Part shown: positions 45,245 through 54,839 of the stretch, one piece after another | How positions within the stretch are numbered: the first letter of the stretch is position 1 | Layout: every line of letters starts with the position of its first letter | NCBI RefSeq assembly: GCF_002967765.1 | Contig: NZ_PUHY01000015.1 | Span: 62,001 to 126,000 of the forward strand | Origin: Blastopirellula marina | GTDB taxonomy: Bacteria; Planctomycetota; Planctomycetia; Pirellulales; Pirellulaceae | DNA: 64,000 nt | Direction of reading: 5' to 3' | Notes under the pieces: model-generated | The model's input: only the letters and a program-made list of their open reading frames with translations | Database searches by the model: none | What the model was told of the DNA's origin: nothing | Translations under genes and position numbers: made by a program

Positions 45245-46666
45245 ATGGCAAGCATTCACGTAGTCGACGACGAATCAAGTATCTGTTGGGCGATCGAAAA
45301 GCTGGGCACGAAACTCGGTCATGAGGTCCGCGTTGCTTCAACCGCGGAGCATGGGCTCGAGCTTCTCGCGGAGAATCATCCCGACTTAATGTTTCTCGAT
45401 GTTCGCCTGCCAGGTATGTCTGGACTCGAGGCGTTGCCGAAGGTGAAAAGTATTGCCCCTGAGACACCAGTGGTACTGATTACTGCGTTTGGCGATTTGG
45501 AAGTGGCCGTTGAGGCTGTACGTCAGGGAACCTTTGATTATCTCGTTAAGCCATTTTCGATTGAAGACATTCAAACGGTGATCGAACGGGCGCTCGCTCA
45601 AAAGTCGAGCGAAGAGGAAGTCCGTCCAGAATCGGTTTCTGCGGAAATGGTCGGTACTTCTCCTGCCATGCAGGAAGTATTCAAACGCATCGCATTGGCC
45701 TCTCGTAGCGTTGCGCCGATTGTCATCCAAGGGGAAAGCGGTACCGGTAAAGAACTGGTCGCCCAGGCTGTTCATCGTTATGGCCCGCGTCATGCGTATC
45801 CGTTTGTTGCGGTAAATATCGCATCGTTGGCGCCCTCGCTCATTGAGAGCGAATTGTTTGGCCACGTCCGCGGCGCATTCACGCATGCCGTTCAAGAGAA
45901 ACGCGGCCTATTACAACAGGCCAACGGTGGCACTTTGTTCTTGGATGAGGTCGCAGAGATTCCCTTACCAACCCAGGCCAAGCTACTGAGGGCTTTAGAG
46001 CAACGCGAAGTGATTCCTGTGGGTGGTTCTGCGGGAGAAAAAGTTGATTTTCGGGTCGTATGTGCTTCGCACCAAGATTTGTCGGCATGTGTAAAGCAAG
46101 GAACGTTCCGCCATGACTTGTTATTTCGCCTAAATACGTTTCGCATCGAGCTTCCGCCACTTCGTGAACGACGCGACGATATTCCTCCGCTGGTGTATCA
46201 CTTTTTAGAACAGCTCGAAAAGGAATATGGCAAACCTTTGAGAATTTCCCCCTCGGCCATGCAAGAAATGCAGCAGCGGCCATGGTACGGCAATGTTCGG
46301 GAATTACGAAATGCCGTCGAACATGCGCAAATTTTGGCTCGCCACGGGCTAATCGAGAAAGAGCATCTACCGGAACCCGTGACCAAAGATTGGTTTTATC
46401 GATCGTCGAACGAAGATCAATCGATCGACGAAAGCTTGATTCGCTCGATTGCGGCTTGGACGAAACAAGAGGCATCAAGCCGCACAACCGAGAACTTGTG
46501 GGCTAGATTTCAGGCATTGGCAGAAAAAGAGATGCTGCAAGAGCTGCTTGAGCAATGCGACGGGCAGTATTTGGCGATCTCGCGAATCTTGGGAATTCAC
46601 CGAACTACGGTAAAAAAGAAGTGCGAACAGTACGGCCTGCTTTCCTCAGAGCAACAGGACGAGTAG
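45245..46666 (+). CDS. NtrC-type response regulator with GAFTHA variant
   Basis: The 473-residue product has a receiver domain (residues 1-120; DD at 8-9, phospho-Asp 52 in FLDVRLPGMSG, Lys in YLVKPF), an AAA+ domain (about 136-365; GESGTGKE, LFLDEVAEIP, and arginine-finger block LRERRDDIPPL) and a Fis-type HTH (ISRILGIHRTTVKKKCEQ). The sigma54-contact loop, normally GAFTGA, reads GAFTHA (codons 45872-45889), with His at 214. Partner of the kinase upstream. No sigma54 promoter was identified nearby. Confidence 0.93.
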   Translation: MASIHVVDDESSICWAIEKLGTKLGHEVRVASTAEHGLELLAENHPDLMFLDVRLPGMSGLEALPKVKSIAPETPVVLITAFGDLEVAVEAVRQGTFDYLVKPFSIEDIQTVIERALAQKSSEEEVRPESVSAEMVGTSPAMQEVFKRIALASRSVAPIVIQGESGTGKELVAQAVHRYGPRHAYPFVAVNIASLAPSLIESELFGHVRGAFTHAVQEKRGLLQQANGGTLFLDEVAEIPLPTQAKLLRALEQREVIPVGGSAGEKVDFRVVCASHQDLSACVKQGTFRHDLLFRLNTFRIELPPLRERRDDIPPLVYHFLEQLEKEYGKPLRISPSAMQEMQQRPWYGNVRELRNAVEHAQILARHGLIEKEHLPEPVTKDWFYRSSNEDQSIDESLIRSIAAWTKQEASSRTTENLWARFQALAEKEMLQELLEQCDGQYLAISRILGIHRTTVKKKCEQYGLLSSEQQDE

Positions 46667-46793
46667 AGTGGAAACGTACTATTTTGCGTGAAGCACGTGA
46701 AATGGGACGTGATTAGGGTTACTATCAACAGACCCCATCTGTCGAAAATCCTTCCCCGCTATGGGGCGTTCTTAATCCATGGGTCGTACCTTC

Positions 46794-49442
46794 ATGAAAT
46801 CGATTATCGCTTTGGTTTGCTTGGCCGGATCTCTGCTGGCCGCCATGACACTTTCCGCTGTTTCGTTTGCGGAAGAAGCCTTCTGTACATGTCGCTATTG
46901 TGAAACCGCCGCGGCCAGGGCTGCCTTCGGCGTCGATCTCGGAAATGATGGTCCGCACTACGCTCCGGTTCGTACGGTCGATGTGCAGCATATCAAGCTC
47001 GACATCACGCCTGACTTCAAGAAACGAACGATCGGCGGAACAACGACAATTCGTTTCGTTCCACTTCGCCAGCCGATTGATGTTCTTAAACTTGATGCGG
47101 TCGAACTGAATATCACCGACGTGAAAGGTTCCACCCCGATTGCGGAGTTCGAGAATTCCGGCAAGGAAATTACGATTGCTTTCAAAGAACCAATCTCGGT
47201 TGGGCAAGAGAGCTGGGTAACCGTCGAGCACAACTGCGAACCAACGGGAGGTTTTTATTTCCGCACCGCCGAAATGGGTTATCCCGAAGAAGATACCCAT
47301 TGCTGGACCCAAGGCGAATCGCACTATGCACGTCGTTGGTTCCCTTGTTTCGATTACCCGAACGAGAAATCGACGACCGAAGTGATTTGTCATGTTCCGA
47401 CCGATATGACCGTTATCTCGAACGGCCGGAAGCTTGGCGAAAGTATCGATCCTGAAAAGCAACTCAAGACGGTGCATTGGCTGCAAGACAAGCCGCACGT
47501 CAATTACCTGATTTGCGTCGTCGCTGGCTATTTCGACAAGTTGGAAGACTCGGCAGGAGACATTCAGCTGGGCTATTACAGCCAGCCTTCGATTTCGGAG
47601 CATGCCGCCAACTCGTTCCAGGATACGGCTTCGATCATGAAGTTCTATCAAAAGGAGATCGGTGTTGCGTATCCTTGGCACAAATACGATCAGGTCACGA
47701 TCTGGGACTTCATCGCCGGTGGAATGGAAAACACAACGATCACCACGCTGACGAACAACACGATTTTCAGCAAGGAAACAGAAAACATCAAATCGTCCCG
47801 TGGGCTCGATGCTCACGAACTGGCGCACCAGTGGTTTGGCGATTATGTGACTTGTGAAGACTGGAGCCATCTCTGGCTCAACGAAGGCTTTGCGACCTAC
47901 TACACGCACCTTTACGAAGGGGAGAAGTTCGGCCGTGATGCCACGCTATACGGTTTGTATCGTGATGCAACCAATCGCGTTCTGCCGGGTGGAAACAACG
48001 ACAAACGTCCCATCGTCTGGAAGCGATACACCAATGCTGGTGATCAGTTCGACTACCGAGCTTACCCGAAGGGAAGCTGGGTTTTGCACATGCTACGAAG
48101 CCAATTGGGCGAGGACATGTATCGTCAGGCGATCCAAAGCTATTTGAAGGAACACGGTCTGACGACGGTGACCACGCCCGAGTTACAAGCCGCTTTTGAA
48201 GAAACGAGCGGACGAACCTTCGATCGCTTTTTCGATCAATGGGTTTACCATGCTCGTCATCCTGACGTGAAAATCCGATATCGCTTCGATCCTAAATTGT
48301 CGTTGGCTCACTTTACCGTTGAGCAAACGCAAAAGGTCGATGACGATGTGATGTTGTTTTCTTTCCCCGCGACCTTCGCTCTGAAGTGTGGCGACGAAAT
48401 GGTCGTTCACACAGAAGACATTACCGAAAAGAAGCAAGACTTTTACATCTCGGTACCAAGCAAGCCAGAGATGGTTCAGTTTGACCCGGAATACACACTG
48501 CTGGCCAATATCGATTTCGATAAGCCGGAGGAATTGTGGCTGAGTGAACTAGAGAATTCCGAGCATTGCATCGGTCGAATTCTGGCAATTCAAGCATTGG
48601 CCAAGAAGAAGACGAATAAGGGAATCGACGCGATCCAAAAAGCTTTGGAAACGGATTCCTTCTTCGGAGTCAAGGTCGAAGCGGCGAAAGCTCTAAGTAA
48701 GATGAATAGCGACGAAGCGCTTGCCGCGCTAGTAAAAACATCAGATCAAGACGACGCTCGCGTCCGATTGGCAATCGCTGATGCGGTCGTTGGTTTTTAT
48801 CGACCGGAAAGCTTGGACGACATTCTGGGCACCGCCAAAGAAGAAAAGAACCCAGCGATCATCGAAGCGTGGATCAACGGTCTGGCAAAGTACTCGGACG
48901 AATCGGTCAGTCAGTATCTGCGTGCTGCCCTGCAACGAGAATCGTTCCGCAACCAAATTGCCGAAGCCGCGGTTACTGCGATGGAGCGAAGCGGTTCGTC
49001 GCAGTACGTCCCTGATCTGGCCGAGCAGGTCACTCAGCACTCTGGTAATTATACCGCCCGCGGTTTGGGTAAGGTGCTCCGTGCTTTGGCCAAGTTAAGT
49101 GACGGAAAGGAAGAAAAGCTGCAATCGTTGAAGCAAATTGCACCGACACTTAACGATGGTCGGACGGATGTGCAAAAGGCAGCGATTGCTGCACTGGGCG
49201 AACTAGGGCTGGAAGAAGCTCGACCAATTCTCCAGGCCTACGCCGATGCGACGAACGACGAGGAACTGTCGAAGGCCGCTTCGAATGCTTTGGCTGAGCT
49301 AACCAAGGATAAGTCTCCCCAGCCACGTGAACTGATCGAGCTTCGTAAGCAAATGCAAGAGCTCGAAAAGTCGAACAGCTCGCTCAAAGAAAAGCTGAAT
49401 GACTTGGAAAAGAAGCTCGAAACGACGGAAACGAAGAAATAG
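46794..49442 (+). CDS. Exported M1 aminopeptidase with HEAT repeats
   Basis: The 882-residue product has a signal peptide (residues about 1-27) followed by a short Cys-rich stretch (FCTCRYCE). The M1 domain shows GGMENTTITT and the zinc motif HELAHQWFGDYVTC with the distal Glu in LNEGFATYY. After about residue 580, repeated helix pairs (ALAKKKTNKGIDAIQKAL, AALGELGLEEARPILQAY) form HEAT-like repeats, and the last 40 residues are a coiled coil. It would degrade peptides outside the cytoplasm. An ATG 5 codons earlier (46779) is also possible. A hairpin overlaps the stop. Confidence 0.9.
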   Translation: MKSIIALVCLAGSLLAAMTLSAVSFAEEAFCTCRYCETAAARAAFGVDLGNDGPHYAPVRTVDVQHIKLDITPDFKKRTIGGTTTIRFVPLRQPIDVLKLDAVELNITDVKGSTPIAEFENSGKEITIAFKEPISVGQESWVTVEHNCEPTGGFYFRTAEMGYPEEDTHCWTQGESHYARRWFPCFDYPNEKSTTEVICHVPTDMTVISNGRKLGESIDPEKQLKTVHWLQDKPHVNYLICVVAGYFDKLEDSAGDIQLGYYSQPSISEHAANSFQDTASIMKFYQKEIGVAYPWHKYDQVTIWDFIAGGMENTTITTLTNNTIFSKETENIKSSRGLDAHELAHQWFGDYVTCEDWSHLWLNEGFATYYTHLYEGEKFGRDATLYGLYRDATNRVLPGGNNDKRPIVWKRYTNAGDQFDYRAYPKGSWVLHMLRSQLGEDMYRQAIQSYLKEHGLTTVTTPELQAAFEETSGRTFDRFFDQWVYHARHPDVKIRYRFDPKLSLAHFTVEQTQKVDDDVMLFSFPATFALKCGDEMVVHTEDITEKKQDFYISVPSKPEMVQFDPEYTLLANIDFDKPEELWLSELENSEHCIGRILAIQALAKKKTNKGIDAIQKALETDSFFGVKVEAAKALSKMNSDEALAALVKTSDQDDARVRLAIADAVVGFYRPESLDDILGTAKEEKNPAIIEAWINGLAKYSDESVSQYLRAALQRESFRNQIAEAAVTAMERSGSSQYVPDLAEQVTQHSGNYTARGLGKVLRALAKLSDGKEEKLQSLKQIAPTLNDGRTDVQKAAIAALGELGLEEARPILQAYADATNDEELSKAASNALAELTKDKSPQPRELIELRKQMQELEKSNSSLKEKLNDLEKKLETTETKK

Positions 49443-49452
49443 CCTTCGTTTC
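49428..49452 (+). other. Hairpin overlapping the M1 gene stop
   Basis: GAAACGAAG (49428-49436) pairs with CTTCGTTTC (49444-49452). It lies in the 62-base gap to the next gene and lacks a T-run; it may attenuate read-through. Confidence 0.35.
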
Positions 49453-49504
49453 GTTGTGACGCTTGTTTACACCATGTTTTGCCCTGCCAAGAGAGAAGAG
49501 ATCC

Positions 49505-50566
49505 ATGTCGACTCGGATTGCCGCTCGGTTGGTTTCGTCGTTATTCATGATCCTGGTGATTTCCTCGGCAACGTTGCATGCCGAGGAAGGGCGTTGGGCG
49601 ATTGTGTTGCATGGTGGCGCGGGCTTTGTGCCGAAGGATCTGCCTGCCGACCAGGTGAAAGAATACAAGCTGGCACTTGAAAAGGCGCTTTCGACCGGCG
49701 AGAAAATCTTGTCGGAAGGGGGAACCGCTCTCGATGCAGTTCAGCAAACCATCACGGTGATGGAGGATGCGACCTGTTTCAACGCGGGACGTGGTGGTGT
49801 CTTCAACGAAGCAGGCTACCAGCAACTGGACGCTTCGATCATGGATGGAAGCAACTTGGCGTGCGGCGGTGTTTCAGCTGTCGAGCAAGTCCGTAATCCG
49901 ATCACGGCAGCCAGAGCCGTGATGGATAAGACGCGGCACGTATTAATCACGGGTAAGGATGCCGATGCTTTCGCCAAGTCGAATGGGCTTGAGATGGTTC
50001 CGCGTAGTTACTTCTTCAATGAAGCACGATGGAAGGAACTTACCCGAGCGTTAGAGAAGAGTGGTCGGCCTGTGCCGCCAGAGCCTCCGTACGGTCGTCC
50101 CAAGGTCTCTGCGAAGACATCCGATTTCCGCGACTTCGGGTTATCGAAGGGAACCGTGGGCTGTGCGGCCCTAGACAAACAAGGCAATCTTGCCGCAGGA
50201 ACAAGTACAGGCGGGCTAACCGGTAAAATGGTAGGTCGTGTGGGGGATTCCCCAATCATCGGAGCCGGGACCTATGCCGATAACGCTGGATGTGCCGTCA
50301 GTGGAACGGGCATCGGTGAGCAGTACATCCGTCATTCCATTGGATTTCAGGTCAACTTCCGCGTTCGCGAGAACAAACAATCGCTGAAGGAAGCCGTAGA
50401 TTTCTGCCTTTCTCAGGTGCTCAATCCTGGCGATGGCGGGCTGATCGCCGTCGACTCGCAAGGAAACATCGTGATGCAGACCAGCACCGCAACACTCACC
50501 CGCGGGTGGTCGGATTGGAAAGGAAGTCGCGGCGTAGCTATCTGGGATGATCCGCTCGAAGATTAG
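49505..50566 (+). CDS. Exported isoaspartyl peptidase / L-asparaginase (T2 family)
   Basis: The 353-residue product has a signal peptide (ends LHAEEG) and the Ntn-hydrolase domain of plant-type asparaginases: WAIVLHGGAGF, FNAGRGGVFNEAGYQQLDASIMDG (split: FNAGRGGVFN, LDASIMDG), and the self-cleavage site GTVGCAALDKQGNLAAGTST with the nucleophilic Thr. The strictly conserved GGLTGKMVGRVGDSPIIGAG segment follows. It would hydrolyse isoaspartyl dipeptides or asparagine. GAGAAGAG lies before the ATG. Confidence 0.93.
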   Translation: MSTRIAARLVSSLFMILVISSATLHAEEGRWAIVLHGGAGFVPKDLPADQVKEYKLALEKALSTGEKILSEGGTALDAVQQTITVMEDATCFNAGRGGVFNEAGYQQLDASIMDGSNLACGGVSAVEQVRNPITAARAVMDKTRHVLITGKDADAFAKSNGLEMVPRSYFFNEARWKELTRALEKSGRPVPPEPPYGRPKVSAKTSDFRDFGLSKGTVGCAALDKQGNLAAGTSTGGLTGKMVGRVGDSPIIGAGTYADNAGCAVSGTGIGEQYIRHSIGFQVNFRVRENKQSLKEAVDFCLSQVLNPGDGGLIAVDSQGNIVMQTSTATLTRGWSDWKGSRGVAIWDDPLED

Positions 50567-50592
50567 GCATCGAAACGAATCATCACAAGATA

Positions 50593-50623
50593 AGATTGCC
50601 CCGGCTTTTGATAGAGGCAATCT
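50593..50623. terminator. Weak hairpin between convergent genes
   Basis: AGATTGCC (50593-50600) pairs with GGCAATCT (50616-50623) between the isoaspartyl peptidase stop and the outer-membrane protein stop. No T-run. Confidence 0.4.
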
Positions 50624-50646
50624 CGTCGGTTTCGGAGTTTAGCCCG

Positions 50647-51792
50647 TTACCAAGCCTTCGACCAACTGGCGAATAGTTGGAAGTCAGTCTCTAGCTGTAC
50701 GCCATCCAGGTCCTGATATACGGGCCGGACAAGTTCAACATTCAAACGGCTTCCGTCACAGAACTGGTAGATACCGCCGAAGCCCAGGTTGAACCAAAAG
50801 CCGCCTCGCATGTCGGTTCTTGCGGTGCTGATCATGTTCGGATTGAGCTGGGGATCGCCTGCTCCGCCATAGTTATCGCGCCACAGGCCTTCTGTGCGAA
50901 AACTAAGGGAAGCTCGTTCACCAACGCGACGGGCGAACCACCAGTTGAGTTGGTACTCGTTCCCAACATGGTAATTGCGGTAGTTTTCTCCGACTGGCAG
51001 ATTGGTTTGCAATTGCAAGCCCATGCTGGCCATTTCCCAATATTTCTTGTAGGTAATGCCAGGGCGGAAGTTAAAGGTACCGCTACCCAATTGCATGGGA
51101 TAAGGCATTTGCGTTTCGGCACCCATTGGGCTGGCCGATGTCGTTGTGCCGTGAATGTTCCCAGTTGGGGCACTCATCCCAAAGTTGAAAATGAGGTCCG
51201 AACATTCTGTATCGTATAATAGGACCAAAGCCCCGAATCGTAAGTCCGAAAACCCATCGTTGTAGGTGCTGAACGTCGTTCCGTTACGACGCAGGTGATC
51301 CATCGTTAACTCCATCCACATTGGCATGAAGTAAAGCGTAACGTTGTCTGTCGCACCATACATGATGTGCAGCATGTGCATGTTCATGTCCATCCGTGTG
51401 GGCGTGGCCATGAATGGAATTCCGGTTACGTCGAGTGCTTCGACGTCGCTGACTTGTTGCGTTCCGTAGCGATTCCCATCCATGAACATCTTTTGGAACT
51501 TATACTCGACCATCCATTCACCTTGGTGGTGAACGTGATCTCCCATCAGTCCCGCTGGAGCGTGCGTATCAGGTCGACCTTCCTTGATATCATGATGATC
51601 ATGGCCGCCATGAGGGGAAGTGAACGGCGCCATCGGAGCGTATAGCTCTTCGTTGGCGTCGTCGGCGATGGGGTGAGCTGAAATCGTTGCTGGCAAACCG
51701 ACGATTGCGATTGCTGCCAGAGTCCATGATGAAATGCAACGCATTCTTTCAAGAGTCCTTCCTTGGGGTGTCTGCTGATGAGTTTTCGCCAT
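50647..51792 (-). CDS. Met/His-rich outer-membrane beta-barrel protein
   Basis: The 381-residue product begins AKTHQQTPQGRTLERMRC and continues into a hydrophobic signal core ending TISA. The mature N-terminus is His-rich (HGGHDHHD) and the next region is Met-rich (RMDMNMHMLHIMYG, MPMWMELTMDH). The C-terminal half alternates polar and aromatic residues as in outer-membrane beta-barrels and ends in W. It resembles the 'transporter' family (DUF3187/MetA-pathway-like) found near metal-resistance genes; the metal link is inferred from composition. ATG 51792 has AGAGGA 7 bases upstream; a second ATG at 51744 is possible. Confidence 0.75.
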   Translation of the reverse strand: MAKTHQQTPQGRTLERMRCISSWTLAAIAIVGLPATISAHPIADDANEELYAPMAPFTSPHGGHDHHDIKEGRPDTHAPAGLMGDHVHHQGEWMVEYKFQKMFMDGNRYGTQQVSDVEALDVTGIPFMATPTRMDMNMHMLHIMYGATDNVTLYFMPMWMELTMDHLRRNGTTFSTYNDGFSDLRFGALVLLYDTECSDLIFNFGMSAPTGNIHGTTTSASPMGAETQMPYPMQLGSGTFNFRPGITYKKYWEMASMGLQLQTNLPVGENYRNYHVGNEYQLNWWFARRVGERASLSFRTEGLWRDNYGGAGDPQLNPNMISTARTDMRGGFWFNLGFGGIYQFCDGSRLNVELVRPVYQDLDGVQLETDFQLFASWSKAW

Positions 51793-52257
51793 GTCTTGAT
51801 CCTCTGATGGAGAAATCAATGTAAGAGGCAACTGCGTAAGGTGGGGCGAAAAATGATTCGCGAATTAGTGTCCGCAAAACCGTGTACGTCAAACTCCTTC
51901 TGACGTATTTGCAGTAGCCTGTCTGAAAACCCGTAGTCAAACATCGGACCAATCTCGATGCAGATTGAAGCTAGTAATCTGTGTATCGATTATTCCGTCC
52001 ATGTTCACGACCGCTTAAGCAGAGGCGAATCAAGTGGTAAGAGATAACGAATGCGTCAAGTTGTCTTTTTCTGCAGCTTATCCCGCAACTCGGTAACCCG
52101 AGCTATCGTATCCGCTATCGAGAGTACCTGTTTTGGCTGACGCCGCAAGGAAACACATGGCGAATAAAGAGGCACAATGCGTTTGTCGGGAATAGATTCC
52201 CAGGCGGCTGTGAATGATCTAAATCACAGCGGAGCAAAATCAAATTGCCTGAAAAAG
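51793..52257. other. Intergenic region, no gene seen
   Basis: Between the outer-membrane protein gene and the tRNA. No convincing frame or repeat. The T-rich end near 52251-52256 on the minus strand could terminate the tRNA transcript. Confidence 0.4.
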
Positions 52258-52330
52258 TGGAGCTGATCGGGATTGAACCGACGACCTCTGCATTGCGAAC
52301 GCAGCGCTCTCCCAGCTGAGCTACAGCCCC
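52258..52330 (-). tRNA. tRNA-Ala(CGC)
   Basis: The minus strand folds into a full cloverleaf of 73 bases with a GGGGCTG/CAGCTCC acceptor stem. The G3:U70 wobble pair, the identity element of tRNA-Ala, is present. The anticodon loop TTCGCAA gives anticodon CGC. The T-loop is TTCGATC. CCA is not encoded; a T-run follows. Confidence 0.95.
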
Positions 52331-52409
52331 AATATGGTTTTCAATTCTAGGTTGGATTTTCTGGGTCGTCCAGATCTGACTTCGGCGAAAATCATTGTTG
52401 CTTGATTGA

Positions 52410-53834
52410 CTAAAACGCCGTCTGGCCAATTCCTTGGCTATTGCGGAAAGCTTTCACGTGGGCTTCTTTCCCATGCTTCTCGGAGATGTCGTCCCAGGTG
52501 TCAGATGCCATCTTCAGGGCGTCGTCGGCGGACAACGCATCGGGGCCGATCAGAGACAGCAATGCCTTGCGGAGGGTGTCTTCATATTCGATACAGTTGG
52601 CGATTCGGATGTTAGAAAGTGACTGAGGCGATTGCAATTGGTCGATGCTTGCTTTCACGTACTGCCGCAATGCGGCCCCTGGGAGCCCCTTGGGGAGCCA
52701 AGCTTGTGCCATAGGTAAGGAGGAAACTCGATACAGGGAGGTTCGCTTCGAGGCAGGAGAAATCAAACTGGAAAGTTCTTTGCCAGTAAGCAGCACCAGC
52801 ACATCGGCCGCATGAAGTGTTTGTCCAGAAGCGGAAGCAACCGAACCGACCATGCCTGATGTTGAAAGCACCGGGACACTAACCGGCTTGCTCCCGTCTC
52901 GCGGAGCCCATTGATTGCCTTGGGTTTGATAAATGTCTGTTGAACCGGGCAGCGGTCCAAATGCGATCGCCTCCGAAACGGTTTCTGGGATCTCGGACGA
53001 AGCATTCAACCAACCGATCGCCATGACCGACTTGCCTGCGAGGAACGCTTCGGCGGTAGCTTGCGGATCGAGCGATTGAAGTTCACTAGGAATTGTCTTG
53101 GCGGATTGAGCGAGTTCGTCGGCGGCACGCACAAAGCCTGGTGACGTCAATCGCGACTTGCCGCTGGTGAAATCGAAATAAGTTGAAAGGTTCTCGCTAT
53201 GCTTCACGTACGCCGCACTACGAGCCAGAAAGAGACTCGGGAGATAGGCATCGGCCATCGGTTCGAGTGTCGCCGTCTGCAGGGATTCATCCTTGGTTAC
53301 CAACTCGCTTGCTTCGATCGCCTCGACGACGGCCGCGTATTCTGTCCAGGTCTTGGGAACTTCAAGATTCAGTTGCTTAAGTAGATCGGTGCGGGCCATC
53401 AGCATCAGTACGGGGCTACCGAACGGCAACGCGTAAGTCTTTTCGCCCCAGTGAATCTCAGTTTGGCGAATTCCCTGTACGACATCGTCCAGATCGAGAT
53501 CCTCTGACGACAAGATCGAGGATGGGACGGGAGTGAGCCAAGATCGCTCGATTAGTTCTCCCATCATCGCCGGAGGATAGATCAGAATGTCCTTCGTTTG
53601 TCGCTTCTGATCAAGAAACGTAGCGCGGGGAACCGTCTCAACCGTGATGGCCTCTTCTATGCGTGCTGAGAGCTCGAGACGAATTCGCTCCGCCAAGGCT
53701 TCGTCTTCGACAACCGCAATCGAGAGTGGGGGAGTTTCGATCTTCGGTCGATCTGACTTGTTGGTCTGCTTGCTGTTACAGCCAGTAAAGATCAAACCGA
53801 AGAGAAGCAGAATTAGCGTTTGGCGACTAGTCAT
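52410..53834 (-). CDS. Orphan extracellular solute-binding lipoprotein
   Basis: The 474-residue product has a lipoprotein signal (lipobox LIFTGC, Cys 19) and the family-1 extracellular solute-binding pattern (LIYPPAMMGELIERSWLTPV, YALPFGSPVLMLMARTDLL, PKTWTEYAAVVEAI, and SVMAIGWLNASSE). The ligand is unknown (sugars for related proteins). No permease or ATPase gene is adjacent, so it either serves a distant transporter or has another role. ATG 53834 is preferred over GTG 53843. Confidence 0.78.
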   Translation of the reverse strand: MTSRQTLILLLFGLIFTGCNSKQTNKSDRPKIETPPLSIAVVEDEALAERIRLELSARIEEAITVETVPRATFLDQKRQTKDILIYPPAMMGELIERSWLTPVPSSILSSEDLDLDDVVQGIRQTEIHWGEKTYALPFGSPVLMLMARTDLLKQLNLEVPKTWTEYAAVVEAIEASELVTKDESLQTATLEPMADAYLPSLFLARSAAYVKHSENLSTYFDFTSGKSRLTSPGFVRAADELAQSAKTIPSELQSLDPQATAEAFLAGKSVMAIGWLNASSEIPETVSEAIAFGPLPGSTDIYQTQGNQWAPRDGSKPVSVPVLSTSGMVGSVASASGQTLHAADVLVLLTGKELSSLISPASKRTSLYRVSSLPMAQAWLPKGLPGAALRQYVKASIDQLQSPQSLSNIRIANCIEYEDTLRKALLSLIGPDALSADDALKMASDTWDDISEKHGKEAHVKAFRNSQGIGQTAF

Positions 53835-53987
53835 GAGGCTCACGTGGAAGACGCTCGAGAAGGATTAGTATGGCTCGATGGAACCCGCATGGTAGTCGGA
53901 TAAAGGGTATGCGACAATTAGCAAACGCGAGGTAGTAGGGCTGAGTTGGCAAGAAAACAATTCGCTCGAACCAACTTGCTTGTCGGT

Positions 53988-54012
53988 GCGTAGAACATGT
54001 TTGGTTCTACGC
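53988..54012. other. Hairpin upstream of the SDR gene
   Basis: GCGTAGAAC (53988-53996) pairs with GTTCTACGC (54004-54012), 46 bases before the SDR ATG. Could be a regulatory or operator element; no T-run. Confidence 0.35.
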
Positions 54013-54058
54013 CGAAGACTCTTCGTTTCTGGCCGATGATTCAGCGAAAGTGGCGGAT

Positions 54059-54826
54059 ATGCGTTTTCAAGACAAGGTGGCAATCGTCACTGGTGGAGCC
54101 AAGGGGATTGGGGCTGGTTGCGTCAAAATTCTGAGTAAGGAGGGAGGAAACGTCGCGATTCTCGACATCGACTCCCAAGCATCTGAGCAACTATGTCACG
54201 AAATCAACGAACAAGGTCGCGGACGCGCCTTCTTTATCCCGTGTGATATTTCCAACCGAGAGCAGTTGAAGGGGGCCATCGATGAGGCTGCCAATCAATG
54301 GGGACGCCTCGATTGCCTGGTCAACAACGCCGGGATTCATCCGCCCGCGACAACCCTGGAAGCGACCACACCAGAACTCTTGCACAAGGTGTTTCAGGTG
54401 AACTTCGACAGTACGTTCTTCGCTTGCCAGTTCGCGCTCCCTCACTTGAAGAAATCTCGCGGCACAATCGTTAACATGAGTTCGATGACCGCTGTGCTGG
54501 GACAAAAGCACTCGACGGCCTATGCTGCCAGTAAGGGAGCACAGCTTAGCTTCACTAAGGCATTGGCGATTGAACTTGGCCCCGATGGGATCCGCGTGAA
54601 CGCCGTCCTGCCGAGCAATGTCGACACGCCGTTGATGCGTGAGTGGGCCAACACACTGGAAGATCCAGACTCGGCCTTGCAGCAAATTGCCGATCTTCAG
54701 GTCTTTGGGCGAATGGCGTCGATCGAAGAAATCGGCCGTGTCGTCTTATTTCTCGCGACCGAAGACTCTAGCTTTGTCACAGGGCAGGGGATCGAAGTCG
54801 AAGGCGGAGCAAGCCTCGATTACTGA
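54059..54826 (+). CDS. Short-chain dehydrogenase/reductase
   Basis: The 255-residue product is a classical SDR: the cofactor motif VTGGAKGIGAG, the Asp-containing loop AILDID (NAD-preferring), NNAGIHPP, the catalytic Ser in MSSMTAVLGQ, and YAASK. The C-terminal GQGIEVEGGASLDY is typical of FabG-like SDRs. Substrate unknown. ATG 54059 starts three codons inside a GTG-open frame. Confidence 0.93.
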   Translation: MRFQDKVAIVTGGAKGIGAGCVKILSKEGGNVAILDIDSQASEQLCHEINEQGRGRAFFIPCDISNREQLKGAIDEAANQWGRLDCLVNNAGIHPPATTLEATTPELLHKVFQVNFDSTFFACQFALPHLKKSRGTIVNMSSMTAVLGQKHSTAYAASKGAQLSFTKALAIELGPDGIRVNAVLPSNVDTPLMREWANTLEDPDSALQQIADLQVFGRMASIEEIGRVVLFLATEDSSFVTGQGIEVEGGASLDY

Positions 54827-54839
54827 TCCCTTACTGAGC

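Noticed and set aside
52115-52429. 104-codon frame over the tRNA
   Set aside because: It overlaps the tRNA-Ala gene completely and has no ribosome site.
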